Of a stretch of DNA of 64,000 bases, positions 11,425 through 22,690 are shown in pieces. The notes under the pieces were generated by a model. The model made no database searches and had not been told where the DNA came from. It saw nothing but the letters and a program-made list of their open reading frames with translations. The stretch lies in the NCBI GenBank assembly GCA_039000515.1, contig JBCFYV010000012.1, forward strand, positions 9,173,486-9,237,485, in the 5' to 3' direction. This stretch comes from Timema cristinae (taxonomy: Eukaryota > Arthropoda > Insecta > Phasmatodea > Timematidae). A program made the position numbers and the translations under genes. Numbering within the stretch: position 1 is the stretch's first letter; every line of letters starts with the position of its first letter.

Positions 11425-13419
11425 AGTTTATAAGCACTGATAAAAAGATTCTTTAAAATTAAATGGTATATAATAATTTTCGAAATTTCAGATACATTTA
11501 GGTATAGATTGATGGTCATCCGACTGGAATTTCAAAAAATGTACATGTTTGTGTTTAACTGTGTTATAAACCACCAGAAATCGAATTTCAACGCCAGTGA
11601 ACCAAAATGATGGTTTGGGCCATAAGGTACGAATGGGGAATCTTTGGGGCCACATATTCAGCCATTTTTAAAAATTTTACAGGCTTAGGATTTTTCCCAC
11701 CATTCCAGAGTCCCTTGAAACTCCAGGCCAAATTTCAACCTTTTAACTGACCGGGAATTACGAAAAAATCTCTGGAAATAAAAACAGGCATACGACATAC
11801 ACGGAATGTATTTTAGGTTATAGATTGATATTTTAAGGGCCCTCAAACTCACATAGGTCTTACCATTCTGGCCAACTCTCATGTCTGTTTCTCTGTACGT
11901 CTGTACTTTAGGCTACAGCTGAAACTATTAAATAGATTTCGTTCAAACTTGATATCCAGAAGTTACATTGTCATGCCTTGAGGAAAAATCTTGATTCTAG
12001 TTCTAGTTCTAAAATTAAGGGTAGGTACTAAATAATGGGTCTTGAAAATTAGATTTTTTTTAATATAGGTGTAGTTCATTTTTCTTTAAAATTCATATCT
12101 ATTTTATATAAATATCCAAATAACAAATGGGTTTTCTGAAGAAAACTTATTTTGGGTTAGCTTATCTATGACGAAATTTTGAAAATTTGCTTTCAAGCTA
12201 GACTATACTACATGAGATAGTATAGAGAATTGTATCTTTTAATCTGTGTTTTTATTTAAATTTGTCATTGTCTTGTTCCCTGAAGCGTTGGTTGGGTTGA
12301 TACATCGGGCAGACTTATTAATTGTCTAGACAACAGTGACTGTCCCGGTGTATTTTTTAATTTTTTTTTTTCCGGGTTTTGTGTGAACTGTGATAATATT
12401 AGCGAGAATTATTGATATGGAAAGGATTTATAGTGAAAAAGGGAAAGTTCTGATTGTCTATTATAATTATACGTATCGACAGGTGAATCAATTAAAGTTG
12501 ACGAGGGAAGAGAGGTGGAGATGCACTAAAAAAGACTGCAAGGCTAAAATATTTACTCTTGACGGTGGAAACATTTTCTCGCGGACTGAAAACGAACACA
12601 ACCACAAACCACTACTAGATCAAGAGTTGAACAGAAGATCCATTAGCAACGCAGTTAAGAGGAAAGCTGATGAGATTGAAGTAAGGCCTTCAAAGTTAAT
12701 CCACACAGAGGTACAGACACAGAAAAAAACATAAAAAACATTGACCCGCAAGGACATTAAATTTATCAGGAATAACATCAACTACACTAAACTAAAAACA
12801 CTGCCAAAGTTGCCTAAATCTTCCGAAGAAATTCAATTTGCCATAGATTCAATTGAAATAAAAATTATTCAAGAACACTTTTTGTTGAGAAAAGAAAAAG
12901 AGAAGGGGATCGTGACATTTTCTTGTGACTCGAATCTTGAGTTTTTGTGCCAGAATGAAATTGTGTTAATGGATGGAACCTTTGAATAAGCACCGAAACA
13001 TTTTCTTCAGCTTTTTACTATACATGGGTATTTCGAAGTGTCAAACATACCTCCAGTTTTTTGTCTACTTAAAAACAAGAAAAAGCAGAGCTACATTGAC
13101 ATTATGAGAATCCTAAAGGAGGAGTGCGAGAAGAGACAACTTCACCTTCAACCTTTATACAATGTGATTGATTTCGAGCAAGCGATTCACGAGTGCATCG
13201 TGTCGACTTTTCCACAAACCAGGATAGTAGGCTGTCGATTTCATTTAGCGCAAGCATGGTAAGCAAACCAATTTTATTTTACAACTTTACATAAATAATG
13301 TTATATAGGTTGTGACTTGATTATTATATTTTTCACTCTTGAAGATTTTTTAGAACTGCGTTTTACTACCTGTTCGAGTTATAGGCTTCCTTATGTACTA
13401 ATTATGCTAATAGGCTTTG

Positions 13420-13556
13420 GTATGAGATAGGTAGAATGTAGAGAAAGTGAATCCGAATTTTCATGTAGTGAGAGTGGAAAATCATTTAGGAAAAACCACC
13501 TTCAGTTCACTCGACCAGGATTCGATCCCCAACCTCCCAATCATTGGCTTGAATTT
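13420..13556 (-). mobile_element. SINE fragment in the MULE intron
   Basis: Plus-strand words GTGAATCCGAATTTTCATG, GAGAGTGGAAAATCATTTAG and the inverted B box GGATTCGATCCCCAACC mark a reversed copy without its 3' end. Confidence 0.7.
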
Positions 13557-13946
13557 TTTTTATTTAAAGTGTATATCTGGAGCACTTTTCTAAATGATGA
13601 ATAGAACTGTATAATCGATCTTCAGAAAATAATTGATCTATGGGCAGTTTACTAATGATTAATTTGAAAATAATTTAAAATTTCTCAAAAATATCTTTAA
13701 CAATTTTGATTTAAACATAGGCTACATTTTGGGTGTATTTAAGATGAAAATTAATACTATTTATTTGGTTTAGGGGGCAAAGTTCTTTTAAGGGTAGTAG
13801 ATGACTAGTTTTCAAAAACTCAAAATATTTTGAAAATATTTTTAACGATTTTTTTTAAATCGGCGTGCATTTATAATGAATAATAACATTTTGAGGGGCC
13901 TACTTAGTTTTGGGTAAAACCAACTATTTCAAGGATAGTTTTTTAT

Positions 13947-14194
13947 CCCCTCGGGTGGCCGGACGGTCTAAGGCGCAACTCTCGCATTAGACTGGCCCTC
14001 GAGACCGGGGAGGTTGGGGTTCGAACCCAGCCGGGTGCACTGAGGTGGTTTGATCCTAAATGGTTTCCCCACTTTCTCTCCATGCAAATGCGAATGCACT
14101 TCCTATAAATTCAATCTTCCCAATCCCTAACCCATTAGAGTAATTAGTACATAGGCTATAGCCCGAACGGGCAGTAAGACGTGGTGCTAAAAAA
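13947..14194 (+). mobile_element. SINE, type C (class II tRNA-like head), with target duplication
   Basis: The head GGTGGCCGGACGGTCTAAGG with a long variable-arm-like region and a perfect B box (GGGGTTCGAACCCA) resembles a Leu/Ser-type tRNA. The body and the shared 3' end follow. In this copy the 3' hairpin reads GCCCGAACGGGC (14161-14172), where most copies have ACCCG...CGGGT; both sides have changed and pairing is kept. Flanking AAGGATAGTTTTT (13931) and AAGGATAATTTTT (14195) look like the target duplication. Confidence 0.9.
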
Positions 14195-15431
14195 AAGGAT
14201 AATTTTTGGTGACTAGTTTTCAAAAACCATTAGCAACTTGTGCACTTAGTAAAATAAAACAAACATATTGTAAATAAATTTAAAATACTCAAATTAAAAA
14301 TATTAGCCAAATAAAATGATTTATTATTTGGTTTTAACACAGAGATCCATATAAGTGTAATTATCAAATCATCGAATAATATTGTCTCAGCTGACCCATT
14401 AATTAAAAAATTGAATATACGCTATGATAAAGTATTTGCGATTCTGTCGTAGGCCTACCTTTTATTTGTTATTCTTGGCCATTATATGCCAGCCAAAAAA
14501 AGTGAAATGTTTTCCTGTCTGTGTGGGTGTCATCACATTTTTGGACATATGATTACGGCCACATTTTTTTAGCTACGGTCAATGATCGGCTATTTTGTAA
14601 AATATATTTATGATCTGTATTAAATCAGACTATGATTCAAAGAATACTACGTTCCTATTTTCCTTCCTGATTCCTTTTAATATTTTTATCATTAACATCC
14701 ACTATGATTCCTTTTAGGTGGAGAAAGATTCAAAAGCTCGGTTTGGCTGCCACGTACAAAGACGAAAACTCGGATGGAGGGAAATGGCTCCACTACTGTT
14801 TTGGGCTCATTTACTTGAGGCCCGAAGAAGTAGAAGACACTTTCTGCGATCTGATCAGCATCCAGCCAGCTGATACAAAACTGACGAGCTTCGCAGATTA
14901 CCTAACTGAAACATATATAGATGAGATGGAGCAAGAGACATTCCCGCCGCGCATTTTGGGCAGCTGACTCATCGGACTTATGGAGGACAACAAATGCGTG
15001 CGAGAGCTTCCATTCTAGATTTAATTCATCATGTGCTTCTCCACACCCAAACATTTTTGTCTTCGTACAAAATTTAAAATCGGTCCAAACTGACACGTGC
15101 ATTCGAATCAACAGTGTAAGAGAAGGTAATGTGCAAAAGACGGATAATAAGTCTAAGTTGAAATAATCATTCATTGAAAAAAAACTTAAACAGTTTAGGA
15201 ATGGATAAATAGACAGATTAAGCTTAGTGAAGTGTGTGTCCTTCCAAAACTCCTTTGTATGACTTGTTTATATTATGTTTGTTACACTATTATTTAGCAT
15301 ACATATAGCTATTATTGACAATGTTTTAAAAACGGAAATTTCACTTTGATATAATATTGTTTGATTTATATTTTTTGACTTGTGTCCTTCTTACCGCCAG
15401 ACATAGCATTAATATTTGTTTATGTTCAGAG

Positions 15432-15525
15432 TTGGCGCAATTCGGGTCCTGTCTTGGAAGGGGGGTATTGGCGCAATTCGGGTCCGGTCTGGGGGGGCAC
15501 TTTTAAGCTCTTGGCGCAATTCGGG
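15432..15525 (+). repeat. three direct copies of TTGGCGCAATTCGGG
   Basis: Exact 15-mers lie at 15432-15446, 15468-15482 and 15511-15525, separated by G-rich spacers. They sit just inside the proposed right border of the MULE and could be subterminal transposase-binding repeats. No equivalent was found at the left end. Confidence 0.9.
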
Positions 15526-15540
15526 CGAGCCCGATACATC

Positions 15541-15940
15541 TACTTACTGAACTTGATGTGAGGTGCTGCACCGGTTATGGTAGAGGAAGGCCAGTTTATA
15601 ATTGCATAGTTACTGGCAGTACAAGACTATTGATCCTGAAAACCAAACCGAATTCACTTGGGGGGGGGGGGGAGGGGCAAAAGACCCTCTCTTTCTACTC
15701 CCTTACCACAAAGTAAAGGTTTTTCATTCCCTCATTGCTAGTGCATTTAAATAAACTCACTCTACTTACTGTGGACTGTATATGTTAGGTGGTATGTTTC
15801 TGATAGGCTGTACTGGCACTAAAGCTGGTAGTAAATACAAATTAAAGTATTCGATTCCACAATGGAACGATTGCAATTTAATCAACTATATTATTTAAAC
15901 TCATTCATCAGGACATATTTGATTAGACCTAAACAACAAG
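15541..15940. other. non-coding stretch with a G homopolymer run
   Basis: No gene or repeat family was recognised. A G run lies at about 15660-15673. Confidence 0.5.
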
Positions 15941-16003
15941 TTGTGTGTGTGAGAGAGAGAGATAAAGAGAAAGAGAGGGAGAGATAGAGAGAGAGAGAAA
16001 GAA
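15941..16003. repeat. (GT)n/(GA)n microsatellite
   Basis: A short GTGTGTG run passes into an imperfect GA-rich tract with occasional GATA and GGGA interruptions. Confidence 0.9.
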
Positions 16004-17021
16004 TCCCCTTCATTATGAGGCGCACAGCGCTTTTCATGTTTTCAAACAAACCTCTCGTCCTGATGACGTATTATATTGGATGCTCTGATACGTACACTCT
16101 CACAAAACACATTGCAAACATTCTAGGCGCGCTGCGAAATTAATTGATTAGAGATAATGTATTTGTTAAATCGAATTGTAAATACATCCGTTTAAAAGAG
16201 AATTGTTGTAAAAAGTAAATAAGTTACCTTATGTTGATAACGAGGCTGACAAAATGCTGAGAGTGATTATTTCAAAGCAATAATTTACCAAAGTATGTAT
16301 ATCCATTAAAGGCACCACCTAATCGAAGTTACATAAGCTTACACTTCATTGAGAGTGGGTGGCAGTAAAATGTCCTGAAGTTATTCCGTAAAGACGTAAG
16401 CTATCTGTTTTAGGAACGGTATTATCTGTGTTTCAAACTCATACACTTTGATCTCAGACTTGCATTATTTCACGTGAAACGTCGTTGAAAAGGATTTAAT
16501 TTCACCTTTTCTTGTTGTTTGAAAAAATATTATAAAACTTGAAGGGTAAGGTTTCTCATACTAAAGGGATAAGTTGATAACTATTGCCTCCGTTTTGGCG
16601 TGAGATGTATTTTAAAAGAACCAAATTCCAAGAGTTAGACCACTATTGAGCCATACCAACCAAGCGGTTGCCAATTGTTGGCGAAGATAGTGCCAAACTC
16701 TGCGATAGAAGGTGTCATGTGGTCAGCACAACAAGCCATCTGGTCATCAATCTTACATTTCAGAACTAATCCTCTATCTTTTCACTCAAGTAGCTCCTTA
16801 TTTGTCCTTACGAGGATGAGTTGACCCCGTTCCAGACTCGCGGCTTCACAGACAATTCTGGGTGCCTCAAAGACCAAGCCCGGGACCTCTGTATCTGTAG
16901 CCAGGAACTCTTACCACTAGACCACAGAGTATTATTAAAATCAAAATAAAAACACCTGGATATCAGGAAGTCTGCAACGCGTGTTAGTGCTCCAGTAGAT
17001 GGCTCCCTTAAGTTCAACCTC
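16004..17021. other. stretch without recognised genes
   Basis: Mixed AT-rich DNA. A possible degenerate reversed tRNA-like head lies at about 16830-16930 (TCTGTATCTGTAGCCAGGAAC, then ACCACTAGACCACAGAG). Otherwise nothing was seen. Confidence 0.4.
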
Positions 17022-17024
17022 TTA

Positions 17025-17838
17025 AGCCTAGTACGTACTAGGAAACATTGTTTGCCAACATGTTGCATGTTGCCCTTGTTTTAGAAGCAGTAGGTAAACC
17101 GTTGGCCAATTATTGTTCTCAACTCTTTCCCAACTGTTCCACAACTATTTACCAACTGTTAGCCAACTGTTAGCCATCTGTTGGCCAACAGTTGGGCAAC
17201 ATTTTTTCATGTTACCTTTGTGTTTCCCAGCGGGGAAAACATGTTTCCTATGATCCATTTCAAATGGGTTACAAGAAGCAATGTTGGCCAACATTTCCGA
17301 CAACAAGCAACGTGAACTAGTAGGTGAGATTGCTGATCTAAATCGTGTGTCTCCAAATATTTGTAAAATAACTTCAAAATCTGTAGAAGACACTTGAGAG
17401 TGAATTTCCTAAAACCACTGGTGTCTTCGTTCTTCAGTTCTGTCAGAAGATTATTTGCATAGAATGAATCATTTTGAAGCACTTTACTAACCCACCCCCA
17501 TTTTCTTCTTTTCTTTCTTGTTGAACAGATCATAGCTACATACAAAGCACAAGCCATAGCAACACCTCCTCAACAGACATCTTTCCCTCAACTGAACTCT
17601 GAACGGGAAACAAATGTTTCATCAATGTAATCTGGACGCGAAACAATGTTTATTTAATGTTTGCCAACAAGCTGTTTCACATGTTGGCCTACAGTTGGGG
17701 AACGTTTGGAAAAATGTTGGGGAACAGTTGGGAAACAGTTGGGCAACAGTTGGGGAACAGTTGGGGAACGTTTGGAAAACAGTTGGTCAAAGGTTGGGCA
17801 ACAGTTGGCCAACAATTTTTTCAAGTGCGTACTAAGCT
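17025..17838 (-). mobile_element. short PIF/Harbinger element with TTA target duplication
   Basis: The left end is AGCCTAGTACGTAC and the inverted right end is AGCTTAGTACGCAC. Similarity continues inward (GGAAACATTGTTTGCCAACA against TTGAAAAAATTGTTGGCCAA). TTA sits immediately outside both ends (17022-17024 and 17839-17841), the 3-bp duplication type of the PIF/Harbinger superfamily. Both subterminal regions carry many GTTGGCCAAC-like words in opposite orientation (about 17085-17210 and 17665-17820). At 814 bp it is too short for a full autonomous element, but it keeps part of a transposase on the minus strand. Confidence 0.7.
17145..17557 (-). pseudogene. N-terminal fragment of a Harbinger-type transposase
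   Basis: The minus-strand frame starting at 17557 reads KKRRKWGWVSKVLQ, NNLLTELKNED, FRKFTLKCLLQILKLF. The neighbouring frame continues GDTRFRSAISPT. This matches the opening of HARBI1-like transposases (RRxWVRPWLxxR, NLLxELxxED, FxNFxRM, DTxxRxAISPxERL), with a frameshift near 17350. The DDE nuclease core is absent because the frame runs into the subterminal repeats. A Trp-rich basic start at about residue 18 agrees with the family. Confidence 0.62.
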
Positions 17839-17894
17839 TTAGAGTCCACGCCTATATAAGCACGTGGGGAATAACCTCAGTGTAGTCTTCTTTT

Positions 17895-18090
17895 GTTTAC
17901 CGGAGATTGGGAGGTTTGGATTCGAATCCCAACCAGGTGTATTGAGGTTGTTTTTTCCTCAATGATGGGTCGCTCATCTTCCACATAAATGGTGTTACAT
18001 TTCCTCTACTTTCCTCTTTTCTACCCTATTAGTCTAAAATTTTGGAGCGTTTGATTGGGTAGTAAATCTCAATATACCAAATTCCTCCCA
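17895..18090 (+). mobile_element. degenerate SINE
   Basis: The B box TTGGATTCGAATCCCAACC is intact. The body is diverged and the 3' end is reduced to GGGTAGTAAATC. The A-box side is missing. Confidence 0.65.
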
Positions 18091-18448
18091 TTGATGAGTC
18101 TTTATTAACTTTCTCTTTGAAGAAAATGTAAAGTATTCTGATTTAGCTGAATCATCTCCCATCCCAAAGGAGAAAGGGATACACCTTTCGAATTAGGAAT
18201 GAAAATACATTTAGTCAGCATCTGATTTTTTTAAAAATTGGTTAAAAGTTTCATTTTTAGCTTATCTTTAAAATTTTAAACTTAGCCTTACTTATTTTAA
18301 TGTATCATACTAATGTCCTGGAAGAGATTTTGTTTATTATCTTTATTTTGATGAAAATGCTTAAATTAATATATATATTATTTTAACTTTCATTTATTTG
18401 CCTACAGTTTATGTTTTGTTTTTCTGCAGAGTTTATTTGTCTAGGTGT

Positions 18449-18533
18449 TTTCCCAATGTAAACATAACCGTGAATAAGGTTCCAATGTAAACATAGCCGT
18501 AAAGAAGGTTTCGATGTAAACATTCGTGATTTG
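18449..18533. repeat. 30-bp direct repeat, about 2.8 copies
   Basis: CCAATGTAAACATAACCGTG, CCAATGTAAACATAGCCGTA and CGATGTAAACATTCGTG follow one another at about 30-bp spacing. Confidence 0.85.
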
Positions 18534-18811
18534 AATATGAAGAAAGAGAGAGATCGAGGGATCAATACTGATATTTTACTATTCTACCATTTCAAGCTTA
18601 AGTGAAGCAGACCACCACTAACTAAACATTAACAGTAACTAATATTTTAGTCATCGAATCATAATAAATAGTATAAATAATATACAATAAAAACATATTA
18701 AAGCAATGCTATAAAATGAGGTAATTAATTATCTCTTCAAACTATAGTTGGTTTTTATTTTCTTGTTTAATATTGCATTTATTATTTTGTTTCACTTTGC
18801 TTACATTTAAT

Positions 18812-18900
18812 ACGGGACGGAATTTACACCGCATGATGCTGATAGTGGGATGGAATTTACAGTCCCTAATACAAATGGTGAGACGGAATTTACACAGGAA
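18812..18900. repeat. three copies of a GGACGGAATTTACA word
   Basis: GGGACGGAATTTACACCGC, GGGATGGAATTTACAGTCC and GAGACGGAATTTACACAGG occur at about 35-bp spacing. Confidence 0.8.
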
Positions 18901-19682
18901 ATCAGAATTATAAAATCTTTGGGACTGAGTTTAGCTATGTCAACCCAATTATTCTAAGGTTGATTTACTTTTAAAACAATCCACTAACCATGTCAAAATG
19001 TAATTAAAGATGGTATCACTTTGTTTTATTAGGAGATACAACATCTATTTTCTTATCATACATTTTTTATATTCACATGACTAGAACGGTACCTAGGCTA
19101 ATATTACAATTTACATACCTAATCCAAGCACCTAGATATTTATAAATTTACCATCGGGATGTACCCGTTTATCCTCGTAAGTACCATCAAGGATCGATAA
19201 TCCTATAAATTTAGTATTTTTACACATACAATAATGAATGCATTTGAACAACTATGTATATTATTGAAGCAAATGTCAGCTCTTAATAGGTCTCAATTCA
19301 TACATAGGTATTTGATACATTTTTGCATCCTCATGTTGATTGACTCACGTGTGATCTCCACTCCTGTAGATAATGCAGTTTTCACAATTTGTAGTATCGG
19401 CAGTTTGACACTGATGATAACATTAATTGCTGAACTCTGAATTTTGTGCAGAACGATTGGTCAGCATCCAGAAAATTGAATGTTTATAACATTCCGTGTT
19501 GATTTGACACAGCGATATATTCAGGGGAATGTACTGAAACTAAGTAAATATTATACACATTCATATTTAAATGCTAACGAAGATTCAGAGCTTCATCAAC
19601 TACAAAAGAATGTTTATAAATAATAATATCTTCTTATATTTGTGCAACACATAACATTTGTATTTATTGCTAATACTATTTC

Positions 19683-19930
19683 TCACTTTGGTGGCCGCAT
19701 GGACTAAGGTGTCACACTAGAAATATATTGACTGTATATAACGGGGAGACGTGGGTTCAATCCCGGTCAGGTGTACAGAGGGTGGTATTCCCTAAATGGG
19801 TTTCCATTCTCCTTCAACGGAAATGAGAGCACACTTCTTCTAAACTCAATCTTCCTCGTTCCTACCACATTAGCGTAACTAATACATTTGCGTACAACCC
19901 GAATGAGTAGTAAGACGAGACGCTGAAATA
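19683..19930 (+). mobile_element. SINE, type C
   Basis: The head TTTGGTGGCCGCATGGACTA and B box GGGTTCAATCCCGG are present, followed by the common body and the 3' end GCGTACAACCCGAATGAGTA. It directly abuts the pogo-like element starting at 19936. Confidence 0.85.
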
Positions 19931-19935
19931 TAATC

Positions 19936-21021
19936 CAACATAACCTCGTTAATCCAAACAAACTTGGACCTAAGCTTGTTGGATTAGAGAAAATTCAGAT
20001 CTTAAACGGGAGAATATGGAAGGATCTTTCGGGGGAGGGGGGGAAATGTTTCCCAAATTTTAAACTACAGTTGAATGAGTTCTATAAAATGTACATACTG
20101 TAACATCCCTATCCTATTTCTGACAAAACGGTGTAAGGTCACTGGTTTTATCTGGGTGCCTGGTAGCCAACCCTACTACAGCACTACCATGGCACCGTAG
20201 GGACTTACATGGTTCGGATGGACCCCGAGTGGTAAGGGTTGGGATGGGTGGTTCGTGGGGAATGAGACTGGTGAGTTAGTCCAATAAGATATATTTATTA
20301 ATCTAGTCAGATGCTAAACTACTACATGAGTCACCGGTTAGATCTCCCATGACGCAGGAGCAAGCACGATAACTGACTAGAAACCTTCCTGTAGACCCGC
20401 GATTGACCCTCCGGCGGGGTGAACCACCAGATCACATTTTATATAATCATTTCGTCAGACGTGCTATATACCACCACACACGTTCTCAGCATGGCTTCCA
20501 ACATTCAACAGTCATGTGATATTCTCACATACAAACTTGCTGATCTCGAGTTTCACCAGCCAGGAAGGTCCATCGGTCTCACTGTGCTCGCTCGTCAACA
20601 GGATGCAAGCTATATGAGCTAAATGCCATTCTCAGTAGGATGGCAACCCAACACTCTTGACTTCCAAGGAAATGAACAAGAGTGAGTTAACCTCCTGCCA
20701 GAATAAACCTTAAAATAATTATGCTCTTATAAAACATTTAACTAATGTATAACACCTAACAGGTAATGTAGTTTTACATTTAAATTATTGTTGTCATTTT
20801 CCCTTACAGGAAAACACATTGGGTTGACTACAACATGTAAATATTAAGACTTATTTATTATCACCGTTTCTTACATTTATCTTTTAAATTTAAGATTGTT
20901 ATCAATAAAATCTATTTCATTTGTCTGGGTTTGTGTTTTTGTCACCCCCGTTTTCAGAAAATTATGTTCAGATTACTCAGAATTTCGGACTATCGAGATT
21001 AGGTCTAACGAGATTTTACTG
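19936..21021. mobile_element. pogo/Tigger-like non-autonomous element
   Basis: The left end CAACATAACCTCGTTAATCC and the inverted right end CAGTAAAATCTCGTTAGACC share 14 of 20 positions and the CTCGTTA core. They resemble insect Tigger/pogo ends (CAGT...AACCTCGTTA). TA follows the right end at 21022-21023; the left dinucleotide is not TA, so that edge may be eroded. No DDE transposase was seen. The interior holds a 44-codon ATG frame, an acceptor-like CCCTTACAG and an AATAAA. Confidence 0.5.
20491..20622 (+). other. small open frame inside the pogo-like element
   Basis: The ATG at 20491 opens 43 codons. Residues ~8-20 (SCDILTYKLADLE) resemble the start of the 57.6-kb gene (SSEIVSRKLTDLE). 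A TATATA lies about 25 bp before the ATG. The similarity is short and then fades, so it may be chance or a relic. It was not accepted as a gene. Confidence 0.2.
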
Positions 21022-21489
21022 TATTTTGTTACTACCCGATAAAATGGCCAGAGAGAAATATTTTGAATACAGGTTGAGCTTGTTCTTGTAAACAATATTA
21101 TAACGTAATCTGTAACGTAGCAGTGAAACTACTCGCGTCTTTAACAAGCCGGTGTTTGAAGGTTCTCCTATTGTTCGTTTGATGCGCTTATAAAGCTTTA
21201 TTTAAGCACGTTCCTGTGATCATATTTAATCAGGGTGAAAAGAGACTTTTACGGGGTAACGTGTGGTCGCTATGGTCACCTGACCAATTGTTTTGATATA
21301 AATAGTTTTGCGAAAATGTTTGGTAAGTTTCTATTTTGAAAGAAGAGGACATAAATTGAGAAAACGTCCTCAAATTAAACAATAAGAACCTTTAAATTAT
21401 TTTTCACTGTACTATACATTTTAATTTGAGCATCTAACGCGTAGGTCTACTTACAAAACATTATATCAGTAAGAATACACACCCACATC

Positions 21490-21610
21490 GGCGATCACGT
21501 GGGATAAATGTCAGGCACATCTAGTCTGGTTTGTCGGGAGGTGGAGGTAGGGGATCTGATCCCAGCCTCTATGTACTGAGGGTGAACTTCCTTAAACATT
21601 TTCACAATAT
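21490..21610 (+). mobile_element. degenerate SINE head and body
   Basis: A tRNA-like region with GGTAGGGGATCTGATCCCAG and then GTACTGAGGGTGAACTTCC matches the head-to-body junction of type C. The tail is not preserved. Confidence 0.5.
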
Positions 21611-21759
21611 TTTTAGATGAAAATTAATGTACATTTTATATACATTTTAATTTACTCATCCTTATCGATTAACGCAATTAAAATGCCTATGGTCAAAATG
21701 GGTAACTTACCAGGGTAGAAATAAATGGAACGGAACTCTTCACGGACTTTCTCGCTCTA

Positions 21760-22690
21760 TTGTTTAAAAATGGAGATATTTACTCAAAACTAGTAATATA
21801 TGTGAAACGAAAAAATATACTTTAGAAAACCCAAGCATAAATTGCACTATATTTATATAAAATATTTTTGAGCTCCAGTTTTAGATTTTATAATTTTATT
21901 TTTAAAGAATTAATGTCCTCATTTGTATGTTCGGAGCATCAAAAAAAGATCAATATTGGGTCCACAAGGGTCAACACTGCATCTTAAATTTCGACTTCTG
22001 TTTAAAATTTTCGACATTTTATTAGGTGTTGCACATCTTCATGTCATCGCATTGCTATAAATTCCTCATTTATAAATTTTGACCTAAAAAAAAGTAAATA
22101 TTGAATATTGAGTCTAGAATAGAGATAGATCATTGTTGTACAGACATTACTCCTAAGAGGTTTAAGGAAAAATAACATAAACTTTTTGAGAGACAGACTT
22201 ACTTATATTTAACTACTCTATGGCATTAGAGAATTATTGCTTTGAAACTTAAGTAGTATATCTTTACAACTAAGGCTCACAAAATTGTAATAATATATTT
22301 GCCAATATCTCAGAAAGGTTGGTTTTATAAAAATATATTTCATATAAAAGTGTTTTTATTTTTAATAGTGCTACCATTTTGCAATGATAAGTTATTTAGT
22401 ATCTCAAATAGTTGGGGAGATATAGAAATTTCATCTTCTGTAAAGTACCCTAAAATTTTTTTCATGGGAAAATGAAAATAGCCAGTTTATTTATAATCTT
22501 AATCAACGTCTAGATAAGAATTTAAATCAAAATCGTAAGAGCCGATTTTGAGACAGTCGACTTTTTCTCTTTTCACCCTTTATTAAACTACTCTTAATTT
22601 TAAGTTTAAACATACACACAGACAAACGGCATCGCAAAGACCACCCTTTACCGTTTGGGGGGTCATGAGACGTCGACATCCATCAACATT
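21760..22690. repeat. unclassified dispersed repeat, copy 1
   Basis: Landmarks shared with the copies at 22690 and 34800 are AATATATTTGCCAATATCTC, TTTTATAAAAATATATTTCA, CAATGATAAG, GGAGATAT and GCCGATTTTGAGACA. It ends near GGGGGGTCATGAGACGTCGAC. No protein was recognised. Confidence 0.75.

Larger units (their letters stand above)
13259..14717 (+). other. intron of the MULE transposase, with two SINE insertions
   Basis: GT-AG borders preserve the reading frame across the junction. The intron contains two SINE copies and, at about 13620-13945, two imperfect copies of an AT-rich stretch sharing AAGGGTAG or AAGGATAG and GACTAGTTTTCAAAAA. Confidence 0.7.
12417..15166 (+). pseudogene. FLYWCH/MULE-domain transposase, two exons, inactivated
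   Basis: The ATG at 12417 opens a FLYWCH-like zinc module (W-R-C-x4-C at residues ~37-43, NEHNHKP at ~63-69). A linker and the MULE transposase core follow: VLMDGTFE as the first catalytic-Asp region, then PPVFCLLKNK, VIDFEQAI as the second Asp region, and CRFHLAQAW. The AGCATG|GTAAGC donor at 13259 and the TTTTAG|GTGG acceptor at 14717 make a phase-2 intron. Splicing yields HLAQAWWRKIQKLGL, as expected for the family. Exon 2 carries the RTTNACESFHSRFN and HPNIFVFV segments typical of insect members. Lesions are an in-frame TAA at 12732-12734, an in-frame TAA at 12987-12989 just after DGTFE, and a frameshift near 14945. No SWIM domain was seen. The identity is secure, and as written it is not functional. 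Confidence 0.87.
12307..15532 (+). mobile_element. MULE-type DNA transposon carrying a FLYWCH transposase
   Basis: The transposase pseudogene is bracketed by the direct 8-mer GATACATC at 12299-12306 and 15533-15540. Just inside, the ends are GGGCAGAC (left) and, inverted, GGGCTCGC (right). An 8-bp duplication fits the 8-10 bp duplications of Mutator-like elements. The terminal repeats are short and imperfect, so the borders are a proposal, while the element class is well supported by the protein. Near the right end TTGGCGCAATTCGGG occurs three times. Confidence 0.5.

Noticed and set aside
13947..14040. Genuine tRNA gene with a perfect B box
   Set aside because: The tRNA-like head continues into the SINE body, shared 3' end and target duplication, so it is a SINE head.
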